Origin: GWE2-40-63 sp041664345
GTDB lineage: Bacteria; Bacteroidota; Bacteroidia; Bacteroidales; SZUA-534
Direction of reading: 5' to 3'
Assembly (NCBI GenBank): GCA_041664345.1
Contig: JBAYKX010000008.1
Span: 55,338 to 119,337 of the forward strand
Length of the DNA: 64,000 nt
Every line of letters starts with the position of its first letter. Position 1 is the stretch's first letter. Below the pieces are notes generated by a model. It was not told where the DNA came from and made no database searches. It saw only the letters and a list, made by a program, of their open reading frames with translations. The translations under genes and the position numbers were made by a program. Positions 10,436 to 20,486 of this stretch are shown piece after piece.

Positions 10436-10494
10436 AAATCTAACAGGTTTCTAAAACCCACAAACCTAACAGGTTTTAGAAACCTGTTAGGTTT
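10436..10494. repeat. REP-like palindrome pair upstream of the RAYT gene
   Basis: A perfect 15-bp inverted repeat AAACCTAACAGGTTT (10462-10476) / AAACCTGTTAGGTTT (10480-10494) with loop TAG, preceded by a half unit carrying the same AAATCTAACAGGTTT (10436-10450) in direct orientation. The half unit and full unit share a CCCACAAA lead-in, so this looks like a small tandem REP cluster. Confidence 0.88.
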
Positions 10495-10783
10495 CCCCCC
10501 AAAAAACCGCTAATTAACATATACAACCCTCCTATTCCTAAAAAAACAATTTTACACCTATTGACTTGCATGTTTTTATTGGTATCTTAGTAACCATTAA
10601 AACAAAAGTGTTCATTGATTTATAAAATTTAACTATTTGTTCCGCTATTTACAGGCCAAATGTCAATTTTGTATGATTAAATTCATTTTTTTACTGACGA
10701 ATAGTAGTTTTATTGCTGATGGATGCAAGGGTTGTTTTATTGGCTATTTTAATTTTTTGCTCGTAGAATGATTAAAAAACAAC
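10495..10783. other. Intergenic region upstream of the 2760-aa protein gene
   Basis: AT-rich and apparently noncoding. A possible Bacteroidota-type promoter element (TTGACTTG then about 15 nt and TATCTTAG, about 10561-10590) lies ~190 bp upstream of the gene. Nothing else is recognised. Confidence 0.35.
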
Positions 10784-13700
10784 ATGAAAAAATATAGATT
10801 CTTATTATTCCTCCTTTTTATTTTCCTTATAAATGACAAAATAAATGCCCAAACCGATACTACTTTTTGGTTTGCAGTACCCGAAGTTACTTGGGCTCAT
10901 AACTCTGGAAATGGGGAACCTACCTATATACGTATTTCCGCTTTGGATATTACCGCAAATGTGAAATTAAGCATGCCCGCTACAGGGGCTTTTACTCCAA
11001 TAACTATTAACATACCTGCCGGAACTACCCAAACCATCGATCTCACTGGTTTTATTAGAACAGGTTATCCGCCAGCTCCAGGCACAGAAAATGATGCAAA
11101 CTTAATAGAAAGTGGATTGCCTGGGCGAGAAGGAATTATTGACACCAGGGGTTTTTTATTGGAGTCCGATAATTTAATAACAGCTTATTTGGAACGGAGC
11201 AATACCAACAATTGCGATATATGGGCGCTTAAAGGTAAAAATGCCATGGGTACGGCGTTTGTTATACCCTCACAAAACTATTTTAATAATCAACCACATA
11301 CACCCTCCGCAATAAATTCCTTCGATATAGTAGCAACTGAGGATAATACTTCTGTTACATTATATCCAAAGCAAAACCTTGTAGGACCAGGAAGTTGGAA
11401 TGCCGGTGGCACATATACAATTAATTTAATGAAAGGTCAATCAGTTAGTTGTGTGGCTACCAATACCGTGGCTGCTAGTCATCTTGGTGGTTCAAGGGTT
11501 ACTTCTACCAAACCTATTACCATTATATGGAAAGATGATTCAGTTCGTGCCGATCAGGGTTCAGGTTGCTACGACTTAATGGGCGATCAAATGATTCCTA
11601 CCCGGTTGGCAGGTAAAGAATACATTGTTATGCGTGGGCAATTAGGACAAAATGCCGCTGGTGGAAACGAATATCCAAATAGTGAATTTTCTTTTGTTAT
11701 GGCAACGGTAGCTAATACCACGGTAACTTATACATCGGATAATGGAGTTTCAAGTGTGGTTTTAGTTGCGGTTGGTGATATGAACAGGCAATTAATGAAT
11801 GGTGACCAAATTGGTTCTGCTACTCCTACAATTGATTTCTTGCATGTTAAGGCTGATAAACCCATTATAGTTTTCCATGTAACCGGATTTGGCTGCGAAA
11901 TGGGTACGGCCATACTCCCCACCATTGATGGGTGTACGGGTTCGCTTGAGGTTAGTTTTGTACGCTCAACCGGTGAGGGTTTTTATTTGAACATTATGAC
12001 TAAAACCACCCGGTTGAATGGTTTTAAAATTGATATAAATGGAACTCCCTATACTATACCGGCCAGCTTTTTTGCAGCAGTTGGTGCCACAGGTTGGTCG
12101 TATTTAAAAAAAACGCACAATGATTTTGGGGTAGCCCATACGATAGGTACCCATGGCGCCGATATACCGGCTGTAATTACAGGAGCAGTTACGCGGGTGT
12201 ATAATTCAGTTGGGGTTTTCCACCTTGGGCTTATTAATGGTGGAACAAGTTCGGGTTGCCGGTATGGGTATTTTTCCGATTTTGCTGAAAACAGGGGTTC
12301 TGCCATTGCAACCAGCACCGACTCCGACTTAGCTACAGCCTGTTTTGGCGATTCGGTTCAATTAAAAGTAACTGGGGGATTAACCTACGATTGGAACCCC
12401 AAAATATACATTACCAATTTCAACAAAAGTAACCCATTGGTTTACCCTCCCACCGGTGTGCAACAGTATGAAGTTACTATGACGCGTTCCTGTTTTGCTG
12501 ACACTACCATGAAAGTGGTAATTGTGGTTGACCCGGAAGTACGTTCCTATTATGAGTTAGGCTATTCCAATACAACCAATTGTTCCCCATTAACTGTTAA
12601 TTTCGATAATCAATCGATAGGTGGGGTAGCTTACGTTTGGGATTTTGGCGATGGCAGCCCTCAGTCGAATCTTCAGGATCCGCCTCCTAAAACATATACA
12701 AATACAAGTGGGGTAGTTGAAACCTATACTATTAGCCTTACGGTTCAGGGGAATAATTGCAACGATTATTTTGAGCGTACTATTCAAGTTTATCCCAGTG
12801 TGACAGTTGACATAGTACCGCCGGATGCTCATATTTTTGGTTGCGGACCTTTGTCCAAAACTTTTGGTAGTGCTTTAACCGGGAATATTGATATTTTGTA
12901 TTGGGCCTTTGGTGATGGTGGTATATCCTATTCCAATCCAAATCCTACTCACATTTATTATAATTTAACTAACAATGATGTTACTTATCAAACAATTCTT
13001 GTAGCAACCGATACTACCTATGGTTATTGTGTCGATCGCGATACGGTGCTTATTACAGTTTACGATAGGGTAGAAGCTGATTTTACAGCTACTAAACAGG
13101 TAGGTTGCTCCCCACTATCTGTTGATATTGTTAATTCCAGTAAAGGCAATCCATTGACTTATGCTTGGACTTTTGGAGCTAATTCTGTTTTAACAGGGAA
13201 CCCAGCTATTGACACAAGTTTTAACGTAACTTATACCAATACAACATCTGTAAGTATGGTTAGGAATATACAACTGGTGGTAACCAACAACAACAATTGT
13301 ACCGATACAGCTCGTTTTGATAACATAACTATTTACCCGGAATTCAATACTACTATTAATGCTGTGAGTTTGCCTGCACCTCCCAATAATTGCAATCCTG
13401 TTACCGCCACTCTGAGCAATACAACTTTTCCTGCAGTAGTCACTAATTTTTACTGGAATTTAGGTGATGGTTCAACTTCTAATTCTGCGGTCAGTTTTAA
13501 TCATATTTATTCGCATACTCAGCCTACAATCCAAAATTATACAGTTGGTTTAATAGGCGAGAGTGCTTTTGGTTGCCGAGATACAGCACCCAATATTGTA
13601 GTAAGTGTTTTGCCTTACATTGATGCCAGTTTTACTGTAAACGACACGGTGGATTGTAGCCCAATGACCATTTCAATTACCGACAATACCAGTCCAAATT

Positions 13701-16700
13701 CAGGAACTGCTACTTCACTTTGGACCGATAATGGTACAGCATTTACTCCCTCAGGTTCTACATTCAACAGAACCTTTACAAACCAAACAGGGGCTATTCA
13801 GGATAATATTATTGAATTAATTAATTCTAATGGTACTGCAAGCTGCGATGCTTTATTTTCAAAGGTGATCAGAGTCTATCCCGAATATACCGTTGATTTT
13901 ACCCGGAGCGATACCCTGATTTGCCACAATAGCACCATTACTTTTACCGATGCCTCGGTTTATACAGGAGTTGGAACTGCTTTGACACCCAGCGCAGATG
14001 TTTCTTATCTTTGGGAATTTGGTGATGGAACCTCCTCCAATTTGGAATCGCCTACCCATCAATTTAAAAACACCCTGAATTCAGGTGTTACAAACCAGGA
14101 ATTTAACGTTACGTTAACTATAACCTACAAAAACGAATGTTCGAAAGCAATTACAAAAAAAGTATATGTTTATCCAAGGGTCATACCTTCCATTAGTACC
14201 GACACCGTACATATCTGCACCCCTGATACCATTACTTTTACCCAGAACTCAAGCAATGCGGATCTATTTAAATGGTATTACGACAATGCGCAGGAAACTG
14301 TAGGTGTTTCCGCAATTTTTGCTGTTGAGAATTCCACTCCTGGCACTATTGAAAACCACACCATTAAGCTTGTGGCCGGTAACGATTTTTGTAAAGATTC
14401 TGTCACCAAAACCATTCAGGCATATCCTCACTTGAATCCTCAATTCGATGTAGATACTACCTTAAGCTGTAACCCTGGGACCATTGAATTTAATAACATT
14501 TCTACAGGTGGCAACTTATCCTACAACTGGACATTTGGTGATGGAGACATCGGTACCAATGCACTGGGCACTTTTACGCACAAATATACCAATACCACCT
14601 ACAACAGCATCCCTTACAATGTTGTTTTAACTGCAACCAATGGTGCGGGTTGCATTGAAAATACCGATACCCTAATCACAATTCTACCTTTTATAGATGC
14701 CAGTTTTACCACCGATAAAATTACCGGTTGTTCACCCATGATCATTTCGGTGCAGAACACCACACCTGCAAATGCTTATGTTGACAGTGTCTTATGGGGT
14801 TTTGATTCCGGAACAGGCACAAGCATTACCAACCCGTTTGATGTGTCATACACCAACCAAACGGGCGGAGTAGAAACTCATACCTTACAATTGACAAACA
14901 CCAATGGAACTGCTGCCTGTGATGTAAGCTATTCAAAAACCATTACAGTTTATCCCGAAATTGAGGCATTGTTCGATACCGATGTGGATACCGTATGTCA
15001 AGGAGGAACCATTTCGTTCAACAACCAAAGCTTCTACCGGGGGATTGGTAATCTACTTCCATCCAATGCGGCCACCTTTACCTGGAATTTTGGCGATAAT
15101 GTTACTTCTGCCTTACATGCACCAACGCACAGCTTTACAAGTACAATTACAGGAACAAGTCCCCAGAAATTCACCGTCACTTTAACTATTGCGGCAAATG
15201 GATGCTCCGATGATTTTACCAAAGATATTTGGGTGTATCCTCTGGTTAAAGCGCAAATGACCACTCCAAATGTATTATTATGTAGCCCCTATACCATTAC
15301 AATCACGAACAACTCATTGGGAGCCAATCAATTTAACTGGGTTTTCAGCGATGGTACAGCAACCCAAACAACCACAAATATAGATGAATACCCAATCATC
15401 AACCCGCTACAAAACGACATCGCTACTAAAACTGTATATTTAACGGCTCAAAATGATTTTGGCTGTTCCCATACCGATTCCTTAAAACTGACGGTTTATC
15501 CTGAAATAAAAGCCAAAATAAACCCATCTGATACCTCGGGTTGTGGGCCATTGACCGTGAATTTGGCCAACCAAAGCACCGGAGGGAATGCCTCCAACAA
15601 CAAGTTGACTTATTATTGGGATTTTGGTGATGGATTGAATAGCACTTCCGCCGATAATACCATTTCACATACTTTTGCAAATAGAACATCTTCTAACGTT
15701 ACTCGTCAAATTGTATTAACAGCCACTAATAATTTGGGGTGCACCAACCAACACGACACAACGGTAACTATTTTCCCTGAAGTGGAATCAAGATTTACTT
15801 ATTTGAAGAATACCGAATGTTCGCCCATGCCGGTTTTTATGGATAACAATTCCCTAAATGGTACCCTTTTTAAATGGAATTTTGGATTCGATAATCAGAA
15901 CTTGGATACGGTGGCACAAGACTTTTTCAAAACATTTTACCATACCAATACAAATCCTAACGATACCTCTAAGTATAAAATTCGGTTAATAGCATTCGAT
16001 GCCAATCATCCGCAATGTAGCGATACCAGCTTTAAAGATATTATTATTTATCCTCAGGTTCGTTCCTCCTTTGTGGTTTCAAATAACGATACAGTATGTT
16101 ATCCCGAGATTACTGAGTTTACCAACAATTCAACCGGATACCAGTTAACGTATGTTTGGGATTACAAAGATGGAAATACCTCGGCCACTAAGGATACAAT
16201 TCATACGCATTTGTTCGAAAACCGTTTAGCAGTTAGTAAAGTATATATGGTTAAACTTTCGGCCAGCGATAAAAACGGATGTCCATCGGCCGATACAAAA
16301 AGAGTAGTGGCGCGCCCAAGAATTATTGCTGGGTTCACTTTTCAGAAAGATGCTACTGATAAGTGTACTCCCATACCTGTTCATTTTTCGTATCCCACTT
16401 CAGCCATTAATGGAAACCGCTTTACCTGGAACTTTGGCGATGGCGTTACTGAAGTGAAATCGAAACTTCCTTTTGACCATATTTTTGACAACCCTAATTT
16501 AATATCACTGGTTAATTATACCATTAAATTAACGGTGGATGATATCAATACCGGATGCATGGATGATACAACAAGGGTTATCCGAATTTTTCCAAGGTTA
16601 TACCCTAAAATCGATCCAACCAATGTAGCTGGTTGCAACCCTCACCAAGTAATATTTACCAATAAAACCAATGTGGCGGGTGGCGTAAGTTCATTATGGG

Positions 16701-19066
16701 CTTTTGGCGATAATCAAACTTCAACGGTTAAGAGTCCGAACCACCTATTTGTAAATTTGGAGACTCAAAACCGCGATTATGAAGTATTGCTTACGTCAAC
16801 TCAAGATAGCACCGGTTGTATTTTAACTGCCGACACCACCATTACCGTTTATTCTTATGTAAAAGCTATTTTTGGATTGCAGGCTACCAGTCAAACGGAA
16901 AATAAGAGTGGAGGTGCAAATTCTAAAAGCGTTGTTGTGGGAGGTTGCACTCCATTTGATGCTACCATTACTAATTCCTCGAAGCTTATTGAAACCGGAA
17001 CTAAATTGTGGAATTTTGGATATACTTTTCCAACTATTACTGATTCCACTGCTTTATTACATCAACTAAGGTATCTGAATTTTGATGAAATAGCTCCGCT
17101 TGATAATGCCAACTACACCATCAAATTGGTGGTTACCAATAATGAAGGGTGCCAGGACAGTACCGAGCAAAATTTGGTGGTTTACCCAAGGCCCATTGCC
17201 GATTTTACAGGTATTTTTCATGGGTGTCATCCGCTAACCATTGATATGACAAATCAATCGGAAGCTAACAACGGTTACAGTTATTATTGGGAATTGGGCG
17301 ATGGATCAACTTTGGTTGAAAAAGACATTACCCACACTTTTTACAATTATAGCTTTTTCGATCCCAAAATAATTCCAATTAAATTAACCGCTACTTCGGA
17401 AAGTGAATGCTCTGATTCTGTGATTAAGCAGGTTACGGTATATCCAAAACCATTGGCTTCAATTACAACACCTGAGGATAGGGGATGTCCGCCTTTTCAG
17501 ACACTGTTAACCAATACCTCAAAAGGTAGCGGACTAACCTATTATTGGGATTTTGATAATGGGGACCGGGACACTACGCAGAATACGCAATCAAAAACAC
17601 CGCTTTACTTGAATAAAACAGGCCAGGTTATTACTTATAATGTTACATTAATTGCTGAAACTAATACTCCTGATCAATGTTACGATACAGTGTTGCAACC
17701 TATTATTGTATATCCTGAAGTGGCGGCCTCTTTTACTCCCGATATCCATGAAGGGTGTTCTCCTTTAATTGTAAATTTCAGCAACAATTCCACTCCGCTA
17801 TCAGCCGATGGCGCCACTGTTTTTAATTGGCAATTTGGCGATGGGGTAACTTCCAATGCTACAAAACCTACGTATAGGTATGTTAATGAGTTTCAAAATG
17901 ATCTCACTTATACCGTAACTTTATATGCAGCTTCAGTTCATGGTTGCGATAGCAGCATTACCGATTCCATTACCGTTTATTTGAGTCCGAATGCCGATTT
18001 TGTGATATTAAACCCAATAAAAACCTATCCGGAGACAACCTATGAATTCAGGCATTATGTAAAGCCGGGTCCCTGGACCTTTAACTGGGATTATGGCGAT
18101 GGTTCCTCCATTTCTTTGGTTGAGGATAGCATCCATACTTATACTTATACCGGATGGGGAAATAAGCTGGTAAATTTTGTTGATACGGTATGGTTAGTAA
18201 CTTATAGCGACCATTGTGCCGATACTTCCTATAATTTGGTTACGCGATATGCACCGCCACCGGAAATTACCATACCACAATTGAATACGAAAGGTTGTAT
18301 CCCTTGGCCTGTTAATTTTACTACTACCTATGAATTTGGGATGGAAGAAACAATTACCTGGGACTTTGGCGATGGTTCCGACCCTGTTACCGAATGGGAA
18401 CCGACCCATGTTTACGATACGGCTGGTATTTTTATTGCTTATGTTGAAATTGAAGGAGATGGAGGAATTGATATCGATACTACTCGTATTACAGTTAATC
18501 CATTGCCTATCCCGGGTTTTGAAATTGCCCCTGATTTTGTAATGCTTCCCGATCAAAAAGTTCAATTTTATAATACCTCCTATGGGGGTGTATCCTATTT
18601 TTGGGATTTTGGTGATGGTGGAAGCTCAACCGATCGAAGTCCATCTTATTTATATTCCAGCGAGAATCTGGATGGATATCCTGTAAAATTAGTAGTTACT
18701 ACCATTCATGGCTGTGTTGATTCATTGACTCACCCTACAAGGGTTACCGTGAGTGGCGAAGGAAGTATAGAATTTCCCAATGCTTTTTTACCTACCGATA
18801 GCAAGTCCGATGGCTATTATAGCACTACTTCGAATGATGTATTCTATCCCGTTCACTTTGGTGTTAGAACCTATGAATTATGGATATTTAACCGATGGGG
18901 CGAACAGATATATTACTCCGATGATGTAATGGTAGGTTGGAACGGGCGCTATGGTAATAATGGAAAAACTTTGGAACAAGATGTTTATTTTTGGAAATCG
19001 AAAGGTGAATTTAATAATGGAGTACCTTTTAAATTAGCCGGCGACGTTACTTTAATAAGACGATAA
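10784..19066 (+). CDS. Giant PKD-repeat adhesin with T9SS type B (gliding CHU_C) sorting domain (2760 aa)
   Basis: Signal peptide at residues 1-22. Residues ~110-500 resemble the N-terminal domain of IgGFc-binding-like proteins (AYLERSNTNNCDIWALKG, SFDIVATEDNTSVTLYP, GSRVTSTKPITIIWKDD). From about residue 590 to 2660 run roughly 23 PKD-like repeats, each with a WxFGDG-type strand (examples YVWDFGDGS, YYWDFGDGL, YFWDFGDGG) and a single Cys near its start. The C-terminal ~95 residues (IEFPNAFLPTDSKSDGYY, YELWIFNRWGEQIYYSDD, VYFWKSKGEF) are a type B T9SS sorting domain. A PorP/SprF gene begins 2 bp after the stop; type B substrates commonly pair with such proteins. Likely a long surface fibre or adhesin; the ligand is unknown. 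Confidence 0.92.
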   Translation: MKKYRFLLFLLFIFLINDKINAQTDTTFWFAVPEVTWAHNSGNGEPTYIRISALDITANVKLSMPATGAFTPITINIPAGTTQTIDLTGFIRTGYPPAPGTENDANLIESGLPGREGIIDTRGFLLESDNLITAYLERSNTNNCDIWALKGKNAMGTAFVIPSQNYFNNQPHTPSAINSFDIVATEDNTSVTLYPKQNLVGPGSWNAGGTYTINLMKGQSVSCVATNTVAASHLGGSRVTSTKPITIIWKDDSVRADQGSGCYDLMGDQMIPTRLAGKEYIVMRGQLGQNAAGGNEYPNSEFSFVMATVANTTVTYTSDNGVSSVVLVAVGDMNRQLMNGDQIGSATPTIDFLHVKADKPIIVFHVTGFGCEMGTAILPTIDGCTGSLEVSFVRSTGEGFYLNIMTKTTRLNGFKIDINGTPYTIPASFFAAVGATGWSYLKKTHNDFGVAHTIGTHGADIPAVITGAVTRVYNSVGVFHLGLINGGTSSGCRYGYFSDFAENRGSAIATSTDSDLATACFGDSVQLKVTGGLTYDWNPKIYITNFNKSNPLVYPPTGVQQYEVTMTRSCFADTTMKVVIVVDPEVRSYYELGYSNTTNCSPLTVNFDNQSIGGVAYVWDFGDGSPQSNLQDPPPKTYTNTSGVVETYTISLTVQGNNCNDYFERTIQVYPSVTVDIVPPDAHIFGCGPLSKTFGSALTGNIDILYWAFGDGGISYSNPNPTHIYYNLTNNDVTYQTILVATDTTYGYCVDRDTVLITVYDRVEADFTATKQVGCSPLSVDIVNSSKGNPLTYAWTFGANSVLTGNPAIDTSFNVTYTNTTSVSMVRNIQLVVTNNNNCTDTARFDNITIYPEFNTTINAVSLPAPPNNCNPVTATLSNTTFPAVVTNFYWNLGDGSTSNSAVSFNHIYSHTQPTIQNYTVGLIGESAFGCRDTAPNIVVSVLPYIDASFTVNDTVDCSPMTISITDNTSPNSGTATSLWTDNGTAFTPSGSTFNRTFTNQTGAIQDNIIELINSNGTASCDALFSKVIRVYPEYTVDFTRSDTLICHNSTITFTDASVYTGVGTALTPSADVSYLWEFGDGTSSNLESPTHQFKNTLNSGVTNQEFNVTLTITYKNECSKAITKKVYVYPRVIPSISTDTVHICTPDTITFTQNSSNADLFKWYYDNAQETVGVSAIFAVENSTPGTIENHTIKLVAGNDFCKDSVTKTIQAYPHLNPQFDVDTTLSCNPGTIEFNNISTGGNLSYNWTFGDGDIGTNALGTFTHKYTNTTYNSIPYNVVLTATNGAGCIENTDTLITILPFIDASFTTDKITGCSPMIISVQNTTPANAYVDSVLWGFDSGTGTSITNPFDVSYTNQTGGVETHTLQLTNTNGTAACDVSYSKTITVYPEIEALFDTDVDTVCQGGTISFNNQSFYRGIGNLLPSNAATFTWNFGDNVTSALHAPTHSFTSTITGTSPQKFTVTLTIAANGCSDDFTKDIWVYPLVKAQMTTPNVLLCSPYTITITNNSLGANQFNWVFSDGTATQTTTNIDEYPIINPLQNDIATKTVYLTAQNDFGCSHTDSLKLTVYPEIKAKINPSDTSGCGPLTVNLANQSTGGNASNNKLTYYWDFGDGLNSTSADNTISHTFANRTSSNVTRQIVLTATNNLGCTNQHDTTVTIFPEVESRFTYLKNTECSPMPVFMDNNSLNGTLFKWNFGFDNQNLDTVAQDFFKTFYHTNTNPNDTSKYKIRLIAFDANHPQCSDTSFKDIIIYPQVRSSFVVSNNDTVCYPEITEFTNNSTGYQLTYVWDYKDGNTSATKDTIHTHLFENRLAVSKVYMVKLSASDKNGCPSADTKRVVARPRIIAGFTFQKDATDKCTPIPVHFSYPTSAINGNRFTWNFGDGVTEVKSKLPFDHIFDNPNLISLVNYTIKLTVDDINTGCMDDTTRVIRIFPRLYPKIDPTNVAGCNPHQVIFTNKTNVAGGVSSLWAFGDNQTSTVKSPNHLFVNLETQNRDYEVLLTSTQDSTGCILTADTTITVYSYVKAIFGLQATSQTENKSGGANSKSVVVGGCTPFDATITNSSKLIETGTKLWNFGYTFPTITDSTALLHQLRYLNFDEIAPLDNANYTIKLVVTNNEGCQDSTEQNLVVYPRPIADFTGIFHGCHPLTIDMTNQSEANNGYSYYWELGDGSTLVEKDITHTFYNYSFFDPKIIPIKLTATSESECSDSVIKQVTVYPKPLASITTPEDRGCPPFQTLLTNTSKGSGLTYYWDFDNGDRDTTQNTQSKTPLYLNKTGQVITYNVTLIAETNTPDQCYDTVLQPIIVYPEVAASFTPDIHEGCSPLIVNFSNNSTPLSADGATVFNWQFGDGVTSNATKPTYRYVNEFQNDLTYTVTLYAASVHGCDSSITDSITVYLSPNADFVILNPIKTYPETTYEFRHYVKPGPWTFNWDYGDGSSISLVEDSIHTYTYTGWGNKLVNFVDTVWLVTYSDHCADTSYNLVTRYAPPPEITIPQLNTKGCIPWPVNFTTTYEFGMEETITWDFGDGSDPVTEWEPTHVYDTAGIFIAYVEIEGDGGIDIDTTRITVNPLPIPGFEIAPDFVMLPDQKVQFYNTSYGGVSYFWDFGDGGSSTDRSPSYLYSSENLDGYPVKLVVTTIHGCVDSLTHPTRVTVSGEGSIEFPNAFLPTDSKSDGYYSTTSNDVFYPVHFGVRTYELWIFNRWGEQIYYSDDVMVGWNGRYGNNGKTLEQDVYFWKSKGEFNNGVPFKLAGDVTLIRR

Positions 19067-19068
19067 GC

Positions 19069-20046
19069 ATGATTAAATATATTTATATTCTATTTATAAT
19101 TGTTTTAATTGAAAATTGGAATTTACAAGCTCAAGATCCGCAATTTACCCAATTCTATTCCAACCCTTTGTATCAAGCTCCTTCATTCGCCGGAGCGGTT
19201 GAGGGCTATCGGGCATCAATGAATTACCGCGATCAATGGCCGAGCCTTCCCGGAAAGGTTACAACGGTTACATTTGCTATGGATTATAACATGGCAGCAC
19301 TCAACAGTGGCATTGGTATTTTCGCCATGAAGGATAACATTGGCACCACGGAGCTTTCCAATTTGAACCTAGGGGTTTTATATTCCTTCAATGTAAAAAT
19401 AAATCGGAAAGTATTTTTTCGACCTGGAGTTGGCATTTATTATACGCAGCGCACCTAGGATTATAATAAACTTATTTTTCCCAGCGAACTTTCTGTAAGT
19501 GGCATTAAACCCATTCTTCCTTCCGAACTAAGCGATGTTCAAGCAATGGATGCCAGTGTTTCAGGTTTGCTTTTTATGGGAAATGTGTGGGCTGGTTTAA
19601 CAGCCGATCATTTAATTACTCCAAACATATCATTTACCAAAGATGCTAGTAAGTTACCAGTTAAATATACTCTTTTTGGAGGATACCGGTTTTACAAAGT
19701 GGAACGGTTGATAGGAGCAGTCCGTCAGAGTATAACCATTGCTGGTACTTACAAACATCAAGGAGTTGCCGATCAACTTGATTTAGGTACGTATTGGAGT
19801 TACGATCCTTTTTCATTCGGGTTTTGGTACCGCGATTTGCCGTTTATTAAAGATTACTCAAGACGCGATGCCATTGCTGTTTTAATAGGTTATGTATATA
19901 AAGATGTTAGTGTAGGTTACAGCTATGATTTCACTATTTCGCGAATGATAACCAATACCGGTGGAGCCCACGAGATTTCTTTGATTTATAAGTTTGAAAT
20001 AGAATCGCATAAAAAATTCAAACCCATTCCTTGCCCTGGTTTTTAA
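19069..20046 (+). pseudogene. PorP/SprF family T9SS outer-membrane protein, interrupted by one in-frame TAG
   Basis: Two open segments (19069-19455 and 19459-20046) lie in the same frame, separated only by TAG at 19456-19458 (codon 130). Read through, they give one ~325-codon PorP/SprF-like protein: signal peptide, then DPQFTQFYSNPLYQAPSFAG (family hallmark), and beta-strand-rich sequence ending EISLIYKFEI. Both flanks of the stop align with the family layout, and there is no frameshift. Family members sit in the outer membrane and help secrete or attach type B CTD proteins, matching the adhesin gene 2 bp upstream. The stop may be a real nonsense mutation or a sequencing error; a TTG to TAG change would suffice. 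Confidence 0.85.
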
Positions 20047-20049
20047 AAA

Positions 20050-20445
20050 AAATAAGTAAACCTATAAGCCGGATTCTGTTCCCGAATACTCGGGGTTCTA
20101 TCATTTATCTGGGATTCCGGTCACCCGGAACCACTATCGGTCTACCCCTCCCGACATAATTACAAACAAAGCGGGCCGCTCTGCTTCACCTAAATGAAAT
20201 CGGGATGTACATGGCCTTTCAACCCTTGAGAGACACAGCTAAGCTGATTGCCCAACTTACTGGTGGGCTCTTACTCCACCTTCTCACCCTTATCCCGTCC
20301 CGAGTACTCGGGATCGGGACGGTTATTTTCTTCTGTCTTACTATACCCTCACGAATATCTTCCCTTTCGGAAGCAAGGTGCCCTATGTTGCCCGGACTTT
20401 CCTCCATCTTGCAAGCAAGAAGGCGATAGAACGGTTTACTTATTT
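20050..20445 (-). ncRNA. rnpB: RNase P RNA, bacterial class A
   Basis: Read on the minus strand, the region contains the universally conserved GGAGGAAAGTCCGGGC block near the 5' end (about 20390-20407) and ACAGAATCCGGCTTAT at the 3' end (about 20064-20080). The ends pair as P1: AAATAAGTAAACC (20433-20445) with GGTTTACTTATTT (20050-20062), a perfect 13-bp stem, followed by a T-run that may terminate transcription. The RNA is the catalytic subunit that trims tRNA 5' leaders. A variable hairpin carries CCCGAGTACTCGGG (20299-20312), a palindrome resembling others dispersed in the window. Confidence 0.96.
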
Positions 20446-20486
20446 CGCCGCAAAGGTAAGGGTTCTTTCACAGATAGCAAGGGTTT

